This document shows, in pieces, positions 22,599-40,468 of a DNA stretch of 64,000 bases. Where the stretch lies: positions 110,719,235 through 110,783,234 of the forward strand of contig CM070874.1 in assembly GCA_036365515.1 (NCBI GenBank), in the 5' to 3' direction. Source of the stretch: Torymus aiolomorphi. Lineage: Eukaryota > Arthropoda > Insecta > Hymenoptera > Torymidae. Under the pieces are notes generated by a model, which worked only from the letters and a program-made list of their open reading frames with translations, did not search any database and had not been told where the DNA came from. Positions within the stretch are counted from its first letter, which is position 1. Every line of letters begins with the position of its first letter. Both the position numbers and the translations under genes were made by a program.

Positions 22599-22880
22599 AA
22601 ATTTGTATTATCAAAAACAACGGATTTTAGCGCCAAAAGTCTTAAAACATGTTTTTGAACATTTTTTTGTTCCAAAATTTTTTTCACCGTTACAAAGCTT
22701 CGTCTTTGAGGAAGCAAAAATATGCAATTTTTGAAATATTAATGAATTATTAAATCATTGAAAAAAAAGTATAATGAATAAACATATTTTATTTGAAATA
22801 TGTACTATACATATAGGAACGATACATTAATTTGGAGGAAGCTACGTGCCAATGAATTGGTAGCGGTTTTTTATTTGTTT

Positions 22881-25440
22881 AAATATATCCTGCGGGAGAT
22901 GGGAAAAGGTGAAATAAGTAACACGTATATAAAAAATGCAAATGTAATGCAGAAACTGAATTAAAAAAAAGCAATAAAAGTGAGAGCATAAAAGAGAGAG
23001 CACAATTGTATACGCTGCTATAGGAAGTGAATAAAATTTTTATGAACCGAGGGAATGCAATGTACGTTTTCGTTTACATCAGACAATCTTTTTTTGATGG
23101 TACGTTGTTGTTTGTTCGTTTCTTTGATAAAAGTATAAAAAAAATTCTTATCTGCATTCATTTACGAGCGCAGTTTAAAGTAGCATTGAAAAGTTTTAAA
23201 AATTATATAATTAGAAATAAGGTAATTATATCTTTATACTTTTGCAACTCTGAGTACGAGCAATGTTTTGTACAATTTTCATGAGCTTCAAAGCGGTAAA
23301 TTGATTATTTGCAAAATTTAATAGAATTCTTAAGTTCGATTTATAGGAAATATTCTTTCACGTACAATTTTTACTGCAGTATAAAAATGAGAAGAATATA
23401 TAATAATATATATGTAATAAATCTGGGTCATACCGCCTTGAAAGTGTTAATTAAGTTGTAGAATACACCACTGCAGAATAAAGCACTAATTTTCAAGCAA
23501 ATTAATGTCATTGTTAATGCTACCAAGTAGGCTATGAATGCGCGAAAATGAAAAATTCTTTTGAAACGCAGTACTGGATGCTCCCTCTCCACATTTAAAA
23601 CTCGAAAATTCCATAAAGTTCGCGAAAAATTTGACGCACTTTGTAAGAAAAATGACACCCATATGTCCTCGAAGAAAAAAAAATTACTTCACATTGAAGA
23701 GACTGTGCGACGCGGAAGCTCCTTTCCCACCTCTCTCGGCTTGATTCCGCGCCATTCATCGACGCGAGAACGTCATTATCGGGAAGAGGTATCTGGCTGT
23801 CCTAGGGAAAACTAGGAACCGTATGAGAGAGGGAGAGTGGTAGCCTGATTTCCGTTATTAAATAAACCCGTCGCGCCGCGATCGCACGGAATACCGGAGA
23901 TCACTTCTCTCTCTTTCTCTCTCTCCGCTAGTGCGCGCGCGCACTGGGGAATCGTTGATCCGATAGGGGATCCCCGGGAAAAACGCGCCACGACGACGAT
24001 ATCCGAAACGAAGTATTCTCCCAGCGCGAAAGTCTACGCGGAAAATCGCGCTCTTCCTGCCTCCTGATGCCGCGTGCCTTTTTACGCGTCTACAAGGCTG
24101 ATCTTTCGGAGTATGAGTTACTTTTTCGCTCGTATAGTACCTGAGAGAATACGCGGCATATTTCATTGTAAGGAAAGAGATATTTGGCGCGAGGTGGAGA
24201 AAATGATAAAGTTTATAGTTTATGTTAATGCTCGAAGATAAGATGGGTTATGCTTTGGTAATGTTTATCTGGTTTATTAATATTTATAGATGAAATTGTC
24301 CTTGGGAAATTGATAAATTACGTTTTAAAAGTATTCATCGCACCAGGTGGTTAAATGAATGTGGAATGAGTCGCTATAACTGTGCAGAAACTTTTGTCAT
24401 TTGACAATAGAAATGTAATATTCGCATATGTACGGGTGCGTGTTCTTCTATTATTCTCATATTTTAGAATAGAAACTTGCATAAAGAAGAAAATTTAAAT
24501 CGTTTGTTTACTAATTACTACCAAATTATTCTTTGATATTTATTTGGGAAAAATAATTATCTTCTTTCGCAGATTAACGAGTGAAATTATTATTCCCATT
24601 TATTAAAAAGCAGTCGATATATACATTATGTATGTATACTATATTCTCATTTGACTTTAAAATATAATAGGTAGTTTTGGAGACAATTTTTAATGATAAA
24701 AATACGTGAAACTGTTTTTTAAAGCTTCCTGTTTTATTAAAAGTTTTACCTAGTTAATTAATTATTCACTATATTACATGCCATTTTCAAGCTTCATACA
24801 GGTATGAAATTGAATTTCCAGATTTCGTACAATACGGTAATTACAATGGCTGTCCATAAAGGGATATGAAACGAACGCAGCAGCAAGTGGCATTGTCATT
24901 GAAAGTCTATATATCTGAAATGAAGTAAGTCATTAACTAAAAGCAGCATTCGCGGAAAGCACTTCGTGCTCTTTCGCCGTATTTGCAAAAGCATTTAATA
25001 CAGCTATTAACGTTTAAAAGACAAGAGTATTAAATCGTAATAGTCAGCAATGGCGATGCATTAGTAAATACGCTTCCCCGTAAAAGTAATTTCTATAAAA
25101 AATTTGCAGCACCGCTCGGTCCGAGGATTTAATAAAACAGCTTAAAACAGACTTTCTCAGCGAACTCTCATCTCTCCACGCGCTTCTCTCTCTCTTTCTT
25201 CATTCATCGCGAAATAATAAACCTTAGAAATTCATCGACTACCATCGTTTTTTTACCCTGCGCTCGTCCCACGTACCTACAACAATTTTCGATCTGATTT
25301 CATATTGTATTAAGTCACCAGCTCGGAATTATTTAATAACCGTCAAGGCGCGGCGGTGGCTCGCGGAATTTTCAATAAAATTGCCACGGCAAAAAGTAGC
25401 TCCCGCAGCACCAGAGATAGAGAGTGAGAAGACTCCCTCC
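22881..25440. other. gene-free stretch with a GC-rich island at 23690-24170
   Basis: AT-rich except for the island, which is CpG-rich with CT tracts and has open frames on both strands that look like composition effects (Arg-rich, no motif). I see no gene. The island could be a promoter or other regulatory element. Confidence 0.4.
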
Positions 25441-25452
25441 CTGTGGCTATAC

Positions 25453-25502
<50 letters not shown>
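25453..25502. repeat. (TA)n microsatellite
   Basis: About 24 TA units inside a GC-rich stretch (about 25150-25960) that also has short CT tracts. Confidence 0.95.
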
Positions 25503-25504
<2 letters not shown>

Positions 25505-27220
25505 ATAGAAAATCGCACTCCGCGTCGAATTTTTCTCCTCCTCCTCTTCACGGCTGAGTGGCTTTCGACTTACCACGCGAGGGTGCGCTAGGGAAAAAGG
25601 TGCAGGCTGCGCTGTAGGTGGCACGCGGCGGGCACTTCCGATGACTCGCCTTTCGAAGTCGCCTCGAGAATGTGCATTATCGAGGAAATATATATATATA
25701 ACTCATGCATAGCGCGATATTCTCTATATCTTTCTCTCTTCGACGCGGGGAATCGTAATTTTTCATCGCGTATGTGCGCCACTCTCTCTCTCTCTCTCTC
25801 TCCGGGTGAGATGGCTTTTATGAGCACGTCAATCGCCGGGGCGCCATTATTTTCTCCGGGCGCGTGTGTGGTTTTGTCGCGGCGAGAGCAGCGACGCCCA
25901 TCGAGCGAGATGATGGCAGTGATGAGGGAGAAGAGGGTTCAATTTTTGCGATGACTCGCGGGTAGCCATTTCTGCAATGGGATTCACTTATATGCTGTCG
26001 TGTCGAATGCATCGGCGTAGTTCGATGTGATGAGTGATTTAATGCGAGTGTGCAAAGGACATTTTCGTTACAGAGAAAGATGGGATAACGATGGAAAACG
26101 TAGTTTTTTCTGATAATCGTATAGGAGCATGTTTTGAGATATGAGTGTTTTGAAAGAAGTAATATTAAAGAATACATTTCTGAGAATTTACTTTAGTGTA
26201 TTGGTAGTAATAATTAGCTTGCTGATAAATTGTGAAATAATGGTATGTGTTAATAAAAGAGCTTGCAGGCATTTCGCAGTTTTCATCAACATAGAATAAA
26301 TTATATCTGCAAGTTATCATATGCACATTAATATGAATAAATATAATGATTATCAAACAAATTTAACAATTCAAATTTTTATCATTTATTGGCAGCCATT
26401 TTAGTATGAAAAACTTTTAAATTCAGTAATATTCAATTCTTGATAGTCTCGATGTAAGTAATGTTTCATTTATACGCACATTATAAAGTTTTTAAACCAT
26501 CATTTTCTTTATCGATGTTTTTAAAAACTTTATATTTGTTTTTTTTCTAATGTTGGCATTGTTCTTATTTTATTTTATTGATGGTGGTCATGTAAAACGG
26601 CTAGCACATACTCGTGAATATACATATACAAATGCATGCATGTATTCAGGAACGCAGACATTTAACAAAAAGCTCATTTTCTGATTCAGGAACGAAAACA
26701 TCAAAAATATCCAAATCTCACCCAAATCTAAAATTTAAAAATTTTCAACGCTACACAGATTTCTTTTCAAGAAAGTAAATAAGTAATTTTTACTCCTAAA
26801 AAGTCTTTTTCAAAGTATATGTAAAAATCTTTTTTGTTTAGAAACCACGATCAACGTATACTATATACATAAATATAATATTGCAATTTATTTTTCAAGA
26901 ATTGTTTTGTGCATTATGAAACTCAATGACAGTAAAATCTTTTTCAGATAAAGGTTATCGATTATACACTCATAACATTGTTAGCATACAGCTCTGCTTT
27001 AAAATATTATTTTTTGATAACTTCAATTTCATTATTTTAGCCATCACCCCTTATTCGCCTTCCTTCAATTGAAAACCCAGTAAATATTCTTCTACGCTGG
27101 CAAAATCTCAAAAAAAAGAACTACTACTAAGCCTACTCCGTAAAGCCACCTCAACAAGAACTACACCGATTAACTCAAATTTCCATACAAAATTTTTGGT
27201 CTTTTCACCTCTCCATTCAC
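25503..27220. other. gene-free stretch, GC-rich to 25960 then AT-rich
   Basis: No exon, RNA gene or transposon terminus that I can support. Confidence 0.4.
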
Positions 27221-27288
27221 CTTTTCCTTCCTCCTCGTCCCCAGTCTGATCGACCCTTTCCTCCCCCCGCCAACCAGCCTACGTACGT

Positions 27289-27292
<4 letters not shown>

Positions 27293-27361
<69 letters not shown>
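27293..27361. repeat. (GT)n microsatellite
   Basis: About 34 GT units at the start of a GC-rich island. Confidence 0.97.
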
Positions 27362-27364
<3 letters not shown>

Positions 27365-28640
27365 CTTTGGTGTTTTTTCACCGAACGAGGACAGTAGTGA
27401 GCGCCCGGTCGTACAGGCATGACTCCAGCAGCAGCGTCCTCCTCCTCCCCCTCCCCATCTCTCTGCGACAAAGTGTCCGTAGTACCCGCTGCTCTATTTG
27501 CAGGCCGGGGCTGAAACAGGTGAGCCCACAGAAACGAGTGTTCCACGAGCGAGCGAGCGAGAGAGAGAGGAAAAGCTCTCTCTCTATCTCTCTCGTTATC
27601 CCTTTTTCCCCTTATAGTCTCCCTCTCTCACTCTCTCTCTCTCCCACTCGCATCGCCTGAATAATAAATACCGAGAGTGGGCAACTACGACTGCGAGTAG
27701 GGAGCAACGAGCGCGCCGCGCGGTCGCAGATGCGCCGCTCGGAATGCACTTTGTTGAACTGCAGCGCAGTGCAGTCTTGCCCGGTCGAAAATTACTACCT
27801 CCCTCTCTCTGCGCCTGGCTGCCCGCTACCGCTGTTCCTCTATATATCTCCATATCGCGCGCGTTGCCGTGCGCATCATATTTTTTTCCCATTCGTCAAG
27901 GCTCTCTTGTTTTCTCCTCTATACCTCTGCTCTCTCTCCCTTCCTGCGCCCGCGCGGCTCGCATACGAAATCGTCGAGCTCGAACCCTCGTCGCCGAAAC
28001 AATTCGCCATAGCGAGCGAGCGTACGTCAAAAGAATCGGGGCCACTTTTTGCCGGCTGCGTTTCTCTCTATATCGTTCTCTCTGCCTCTCCTACTTTGCT
28101 ATTATTTCGTGTGCGTACGGGTGTATTATGAGCGCGCGGGCATATGGGCTTGTACGCGCGAGGTCATGCATCCCATCATGAGTGACCCGCGCACTACTGC
28201 ACGTATATATACATGTATATTCCGCTATTTTCTCTTTCTCTATCTCTCTCTTCTTCCCTGCTCTGTCCACTAGTTTTTCCCTCCGCATTTTGTTTTCTCT
28301 TTTTCTATCTCATTCCCCTGTACTTCCCCGCGTTAACCTCACGCGTCAGTGCTACCACGAGCCCCCGACTATCGCTCTTCTCCTCGCTTTTTTTTTCATT
28401 CGTTGTCTAGCTGCGCACCTGAAAAATTCAATTCGTTTTTACGCACACATAGTTTCGTCCTCTCCCCCACGAGGCCCGACGTGTGCGCTCGCACGACATT
28501 TTCCCCCGCTCGACGGCATCTAGTTTTTGCGAATGTAATTGTCATGCAAATTGCGAAACAACATGAATAAATTGCGACTTTGGTTGGCTGTTTGGTTTCG
28601 TTACTTTTACCTTTTTTCGCGACGTCTCTCAACTTTTGTA
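27362..28640. other. GC-rich, CT-rich island; possible promoter region
   Basis: Dense CpG and CT runs on the + strand, with several 60-145 codon frames on both strands that show no domain and are biased to Ser, Leu and Arg by the CT composition. It could be a promoter or 5' UTR, but no start, splice pair or ORF ties it to a gene. Confidence 0.4.
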
Positions 28641-29039
28641 AAAGTACTATAAATATGCCACGTAGCTAAATGAATTTCGGTACAAAATAAAAAAAAAGAA
28701 ACGGCATGACACGTGAAAGCCGCCGGAATTATTTGATTAATTTGAATACACTAACATGATAAAAGTATTTACATTGACTTTTTTGCAAATTAATGTTATA
28801 CTGGGAACTATGAAAATTCAATATATTTCCACATATTTACAATATTGTTTTACAAATTCTTTATTCAGTTACATATTTAACAATCTTTATGTAAACATGA
28901 AATATTGGTTAATCGGGTAAAGAGGAAAGCTTTCGAGACGTGCTCTGCAACGAGAAATTTTTATAATTTATCTCGGCGTCGTCAAATCATTCGAAAAATA
29001 TTCCTTTAATTTATAATCATAATGTTTTTCATTTTAAAC
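28641..29039. other. AT-rich intergenic stretch
   Basis: Nothing supported. Confidence 0.4.
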
Positions 29040-29199
29040 ACATGCCCACAGGGGCCGCGGAACCGGGGGGCAGGGGGGAGCAGGAGCCCCCCTGGACAAA
29101 AGTTGGGGGGGGAGTTCCCCCGGATACCTCAGGCTCAATAATTGAATTGAAAGACAATACATGATAGCATTAATTCTCAAATATTTAATTCAAAAGAGT

Positions 29200-30130
29200 C
29201 TTAAACACAAATAGCCGGGAGATGCGAGGACCACGCAGAAAAAAGAGAGTGACGCAGACGTGTGATAGCAAGCGAGTCGATTATTTATAATGTTCTTAAA
29301 CTTAAATACCAGCGGAATGCGATGTCCACGCGAAAAAGCGAGTTATGAAGACGTACGACAGTAAGCAAGTCCATTATTTAAAAAATTCCTAAACTCAAAT
29401 AGCCGGGGAACGCAAGTTGAGTTAAAGAAGTTTTTAAATAATCGACTCGCTTCTGTCGAACGTCTACGTACCTTGCTCTTCTACGTGGACCTCGCGTCTC
29501 CCGATCAATTGGGTTTCAGACCTGTTATAATAATCTACTCACTTACTGTCGCACGTCAGTGGAACTCCCTTTTTTGTGTGGACCTCGTGTCTCCTGGCTA
29601 TGTGAGTTTAAGAATTTTTTAATTAATCGACTCACTGTCATACGTCTGCGTGCCTTCCTCTTCTACGTGGACCTCACATCCTCGGTTATTTGAGTTTAAG
29701 AATTTTTTAAATAATCGACTCACTTACTGCTGCACGTCTGCGTAACTCCCTTTTTTGCGTGGACCTCACGTCTTTCAGCTATTTGGGTGTAAGAATTCTT
29801 TAAATAATCGACTCGCTTACTGTCGCACGTCAGCTTGCCTTCCTCTTCTACGTGAACCTCACATCTCCTGGCTATTTGGATCTAAGACTTTTTTTAGTAA
29901 AGTAATTTACTTGCTTTCTGTCACACGTCTGTATAACTCCCTCTTATACGCGGACCTCCCGTCCCCCGGCCAATTCGGTTTCAGACTTTTTTAAATGATC
30001 GACTCACTTACTGTCGCATGTCTATACGTAACTCCCTTTTTTGTGTGGTCCTTACGTCCACTAGCTATATGGGTTTAAGAATTTTTTTAATTCTTACATG
30101 AACCTCGCGCCTCCCGGTTAAGCTCCGGGC
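29200..30130. repeat. ~95-bp satellite array in two opposed orientations
   Basis: Two to three units (29200-29420) run in one orientation, with blocks like GACGCAGACGTGTGATAGCA and GCGAGTCGATTATTTA. From about 29425 the same unit continues inverted for about seven copies (TTTAAATAATCGACTC, CTTACTGTCGCACGTC, TGGACCTCACGTCT). The period is about 93-95 bases. The orientation switch is near 29410-29430. Confidence 0.85.
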
Positions 30131-30161
30131 TGCGTGGGCAATGCTGCGCGTTGGGAATTTT

Positions 30162-30500
30162 TGCAATAGTAAACTTTTAAATGTGCCAACAAATATGCCA
30201 CAAAAAAGCGATTAAAGTAGAAGAAAAGAGCTTTAATTTAAGCTAAAGATTGTTAAAATCGATCGGTTCTGCGCAAAGTTATGTGCATTTGAAAATCGCG
30301 AAAAATGACTAAAAATGAGCGATTTTTCCCGAGTCCACGTAATTCAATCATTTTTGGTAATTTTTCGTGATTTTCAAATGCACGTAACATTGCGCAGAGC
30401 CGACTGATTTTAATGACCTTTAGCTTAAATTAAAGCTCTTTTCTTCTACTTTAATCGCTAAGGAATATTTGTTGACACCTTTAATAGTTTGCTATTGGTT
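30162..30500. repeat. long inverted repeat (hairpin), arms ~150 bp
   Basis: The left arm (about 30162-30317) contains GCCAACAAATAT, AAGCGATTAAAGTAGAAGAA and TGTGCATTTGAAAATC. The right arm (about 30345-30500) contains the inverses in mirrored order, ending ATATTTGTTGACAC. The loop is about 30 bases. Confidence 0.85.
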
Positions 30501-31659
30501 ATCATCAGTGACTACTTTTCGTTCATTTTTTCCATGTTAAATTTCCATAAGAAAAATTGATATATGTTTAAAACTATGTCACAAGACTGTTTTCCTGAGT
30601 TCCTAAGTTTTTTCGTGTATTGTGTGCTATATAGAACAAGAAAAAACTTATTGCAGAGGTGTGCCTCAAATTTTGTTTTTTCGTCGTTTTTATAACCCGA
30701 TTAAGGGAAATTTTCGGGAAAATTGCACATATATAGGAACCAGTCAAAATTGTGCCAAAACAGTTACATGCTTATTGAATATTCACCGCACAGTCAACTA
30801 AAAAAGTTACTTTTTTCGTATTTTTTAAATAATTCAAAATTTAATTTCTATATCTATATTCACTAACACATGGAAAAGCTGTTTTCAATAATAATATAAC
30901 AAGAAAGTCGTGAAACAAAAACATTATTTTTTAAAGTTCCTGGATTTACTGGTTGTACTGTCAAGAGGGCTTTGAAAAAAAATTGAGAGACACTAAAGTG
31001 TGTTTGCCAGTCGATGTCGATTATTAACAATTATTACTGTCACTTCGATCCAACATCAGATTATTTTTTAAATCTACATAAATGAAGTGTTATTATATAA
31101 ATATTTTAATTTGGTGTGTTCTAAAATTGAGTAAGTATCGGTTTATTTCTATGCTAATAATTCAAAATCCGCCAGCAAAAGATTTGTTTTTGTAGAAAAT
31201 ACGTACGTAATTTAAAAAGGTTATTTTATTTTTTTATATAGTATGCGTAAAGTACTTTACGCAGTAAAGCGAACGCCGTAAAGCGAAAATTTTGTTCAAT
31301 AAAAAAACTCGCATATTTCAAGAGTAACATGTTTAATATGGCTCAATTCTTTATTACTAAAATGTATAGATTGGTAAAAAATATGCTGTTTAGATATTTA
31401 AATGGTTATTGAAACTATAAAGATGTCATATAAATTTGAATAATAATCATATAATAATAATATGATTTTTTTAACGAGATGAATCTGCATTGGTTTTACA
31501 ACTGGCTAGAATTCTTTTAAAATGGTAAAATTAAAATTTCAAAAAATAATTAAATTTGTACAAACAAAATTTCCTTTTTTTGTATTTTTTTTTTTAGTTT
31601 TAAGATCCAGTGTCAGTAGCCCCCCATCGCTCTCATACTTCCGCGGCCTCTACATACCC

Positions 31660-37492
<5,833 letters not shown>

Positions 37493-37536
<44 letters not shown>
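37493..37536. repeat. (CT)n microsatellite
   Basis: About 22 CT units at the left edge of a GC-rich island. Confidence 0.95.
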
Positions 37537-37538
<2 letters not shown>

Positions 37539-38578
37539 CAATTCCAAATGCACAGTTCACTTCTTCAATAAAAAAGGGGGAATCCCCGGCCGAAAAATGA
37601 AAAAGAACGCGAAGAAATAGGCAGCGCGCTCTTCCTCTCTCTTTCTACCGGAGTCGACCTTTTCCGGCTCCCGCGAAGAAGGAGGCAGAGCGCCGGCAGT
37701 AGGAGGGCTAGTAGCACACAGAGGGGGCCTCGTAAAAAAGTCACGTTTTAGCGAATATCGATGCACCGAACGTCGCTCGGCCGTGCCAACGAAAAATTCT
37801 ATCCTACGCAGAATGGCAGAGAGAGAGAGAGGAGAGAGAGAGAGCGAGCGAGCGCAGGCAGCAGGAGAAATCGCACAAGTAAATGGGTCGAACGTGCCGG
37901 CGAGGTAAGGACGCGAAAAGCAGAAACGGTAGTCCTCTCCCCTTACTTCCTGGCGTCGCTTTTTCGACTATTTTTCGCAGAGGTTTATGGGGGTGGGGTG
38001 ATCCTTCGGCAATCTATTTCGAACGTTGCTTTAAATTTAGATCGGAGTAGAATTATTTGATTCATAATTTAAGACCGGCAAATGTGGGGTAGTAGCGCGT
38101 TTTAGTAGACTGGGCGACGGATGAAATATGAAAAGGTGTGTGCGGAGAAACAAACTTTGAGGGAGGAAGTTCTAAGTGGGTTGTACGGTGAAATGGATTT
38201 TGATATTAGTCTATATAGTAGCCTACATAGAATATTGCAATCTCGCTTAGAAAGTGTTCTCGCGAATAGAGATACCTTGATGAATATTACGGCTAATAAA
38301 CAAATTTTAACACTCTCCAAAGCCGATATTGAGTTATATAAACCACGCCGGTGGGGAATTGGAATATAATTTAAAAATGAACCGCTGTATAGCGCGCGGA
38401 ATGTGTACCAACCGAATAACGTAATTATCTCCCACCACGTAATGCGAATTCGAACGGGATTCCGGGAGGGAAGAAAAAAAAATTAGTTTCCACTTTAGTA
38501 CTCCAACTTTACTTGCACCCCACGTACTCGCGAACGACGCCGGAGTAAGCAACTCCAGCTCGCTCGAGGGGGTGGAGG

Positions 38579-38643
<65 letters not shown>

Positions 38644-39300
38644 TAGATAGACGTGAAAACGGGTGTAGGTGTCAGGAAGGCGGTAAAGGCGCGCGGCGCG
38701 CAAGTTCGTGCGAGAGAGAGAGGTGGGTAGGTATCGCTGTGCATGAAAGGCGCCGCAAACGGCCTTATATTGGCCGCACGTCTTATATACGGCGCACACG
38801 GTGGAGTTGGAAAAGCGCGCCCCTATTTGGGCCAAACTCCACCTCCTGCTCGCGCGCGCGCGCGATGCTCATTTCGCCGGGGGTTTGATTATTCCGAAAC
38901 GCTGGATGCATCTTCGCCGCTGCCGCCGCCTTTCGATTTTGCGACCCTATTAAGGGATAGATTGCCCCCTTTTATTATGCACCGCGGCTGTTTTGTTCCG
39001 GGGGAATTGGGTGTCGTGGTGGCAGCGGTGGGAGAGCGAAAGAAGCCGCATTAAAAAATCGAGCGGGAGGCGATATCGGCGGCAGCGGCGACGGCGCCGG
39101 GAGGAAATTATCGAGTTTTCGGGGCTGCGCGCTGAAAATACGCGCGGGGTCGCGTCTGTGTGTGTATGTGGGTTTATGTGTGGGTGAGTGGGTGTGTGTA
39201 TACGTACCGATGCAATTTCGCCGGGAGCACTGAAAGAGATCCGAGATGATGAAGGAAATTATGGCGAAAAAGGTTCGTTAACCGTGTGCCGGAGAATCGA
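37537..39300. other. GC-rich island flanked and interrupted by CT/GA tracts
   Basis: CpG-rich, with CGCGCGCG runs near 38850 and GA tracts. It may be a promoter or enhancer region. No gene recognised. Confidence 0.4.
38582..38639. repeat. (GA)n microsatellite
   Basis: About 29 GA units. Confidence 0.97.
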
Positions 39301-39733
39301 ATAAGGTTAGAAACTGCTAAAATAGAAATATTGATAAATACGGGAGTGAGGGTTTTAGTTTAATTATGAATATATCATTAGCAATGTGTTTTCATCAGAG
39401 TTCAGATAAATAAAAAGTATAGAATTTATTTTTTCGGTTGCGCAAGCTATCTGAGTTAGAAATGGGATCTTTTAAATTGAGTTGATTGGAAAAAATATAA
39501 GTAAGCAATTGAGAAAACGGAAATAAAGAAATTATTATTTTTATAAGTAAATTACGAATTTCATGATGAAAAATGAATTGACGTCGCACTAAAAATAATT
39601 TAAAATAACATTGTTTTATTTCAATCTATCCCCGCCTGATCGAGAAAATTTCAACCTACATACAAACAATAAATTAAATGTATAACGAAACGAAACTAAT
39701 AAACATAAAGGCATTTTTAAGTTTTTTATATGT

Positions 39734-40468
39734 ACACTCTGGTAGAAATCTTAAGCATATTCTAGCTAAAAATTAGTTAGATTTCCAGAATATGGTTAAT
39801 TTTTAGCTAAAAATTATCTAAAAACCCCGGTAATAATATCACGCTTTGTGCATTAAATCTGTCTAAAATATATCTCTGATAGAAATGTTAACCATAAATT
39901 ATCCATTTTTTAGCTAACTTTATGGTTAAGAACAAAATACAAAAACAATACTTATCATATAAAATGTGTGTAATAGGCATCGTCTAGATTGTATAAATTT
40001 TCGTTCAAACTAATTGTATCTTAAATTTTGTTAATGTGTGTTAAATTTTGAATTATTAATAAGTTAGATTAAATTAAATCAGATGGAAAAGCCTAAAAAG
40101 GTTAGAAAGGAAACGTGTTCTCATTACATTGATCTACAATCTAACGCGAACAATTGAATTTTTCTTAATTTGTTTCTTCCCCGTATCGCAGAGATCGTTT
40201 CTTGAGACTAAGTATCCATATTCCTTATAAAAAATAAAATTCGTAAAAACAACCTTAAAAAATCAACACCTTCAAAGCTTAACCGATCTTAGCTAGAAAA
40301 ATTAATAGCTCATGAATATCGCTTCTCGAAGGTTAACGAAAAATTAGCTAGTTTTAGCTAGATAGATTAAATAGTTAACAGAATAGCTTATTTATATAGC
40401 TAAGAAATCTAGCTAATTTATAACAACTTAGGCCGAAAAGCTGGTTAATTTTCTACTAGGATACTTTA
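39734..40468. mobile_element. MITE-like element with TAGCTA-rich subterminal repeats
   Basis: The left end reads CACTCTGGTAGAAATCTTAA; the right end in inverse reads TATCCTAGTAGAAAATTAAC, an imperfect inverted repeat of about 18 bases. Many copies of TTAGCTA or TAGCTAA crowd both subterminal regions (39760-39920 and 40280-40440) and are sparse in the middle. This is the usual layout of transposase-binding sites in small DNA elements. It has no coding capacity, and the ends are approximate. Confidence 0.55.

Larger units (their letters stand above)
20846..22880. mobile_element. ~2 kb element with ~46-bp terminal inverted repeats
   Basis: The left end (20846-20893: AAACAAATTAAAAACCGCTT, then CCAATTCATTGGC) is matched in inverse at 22831-22880, differing at a few positions. 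A third copy of the same end lies at about 19280-19330. The interior is AT-rich, with repeated segments containing AACAAAAACGTGTTTTTTT in both orientations, and carries two CA microsatellites near the right end. No transposase is present. Its right part overlaps the 22366-22384 terminus of another family, so the insertions are nested or rearranged. Confidence 0.65.
29050..31651. mobile_element. 2.6 kb non-autonomous DNA transposon with 13-bp inverted ends and a target duplication
   Basis: The left end AGGGGCCGCGGAA (29050-29062) and right end TTCCGCGGCCTCT (31639-31651) are inverse at 12 of 13 positions. Runs of G on the left and C on the right lie just inside. Flanks ACATGCCCAC (29040-29049) and ACATACCCAC (31652-31661) differ by one base and look like a target duplication of 8-10 bp. 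Eight would fit hAT- or P-like elements. The interior has no transposase. It holds a satellite array in two opposed orientations, a long hairpin and AT-rich filler. Confidence 0.75.

Noticed and set aside
23858..24166. 102-codon Arg-rich frame on the - strand
   Set aside because: It lies in a CpG-rich island with CT tracts, has no motif, and a frame on the other strand is equally long.
27217..28632. Cluster of overlapping 60-145 codon frames on both strands
   Set aside because: Frames occur in all phases of a stop-poor GC/CT-rich island. No start context, motif or splice pair supports any of them.
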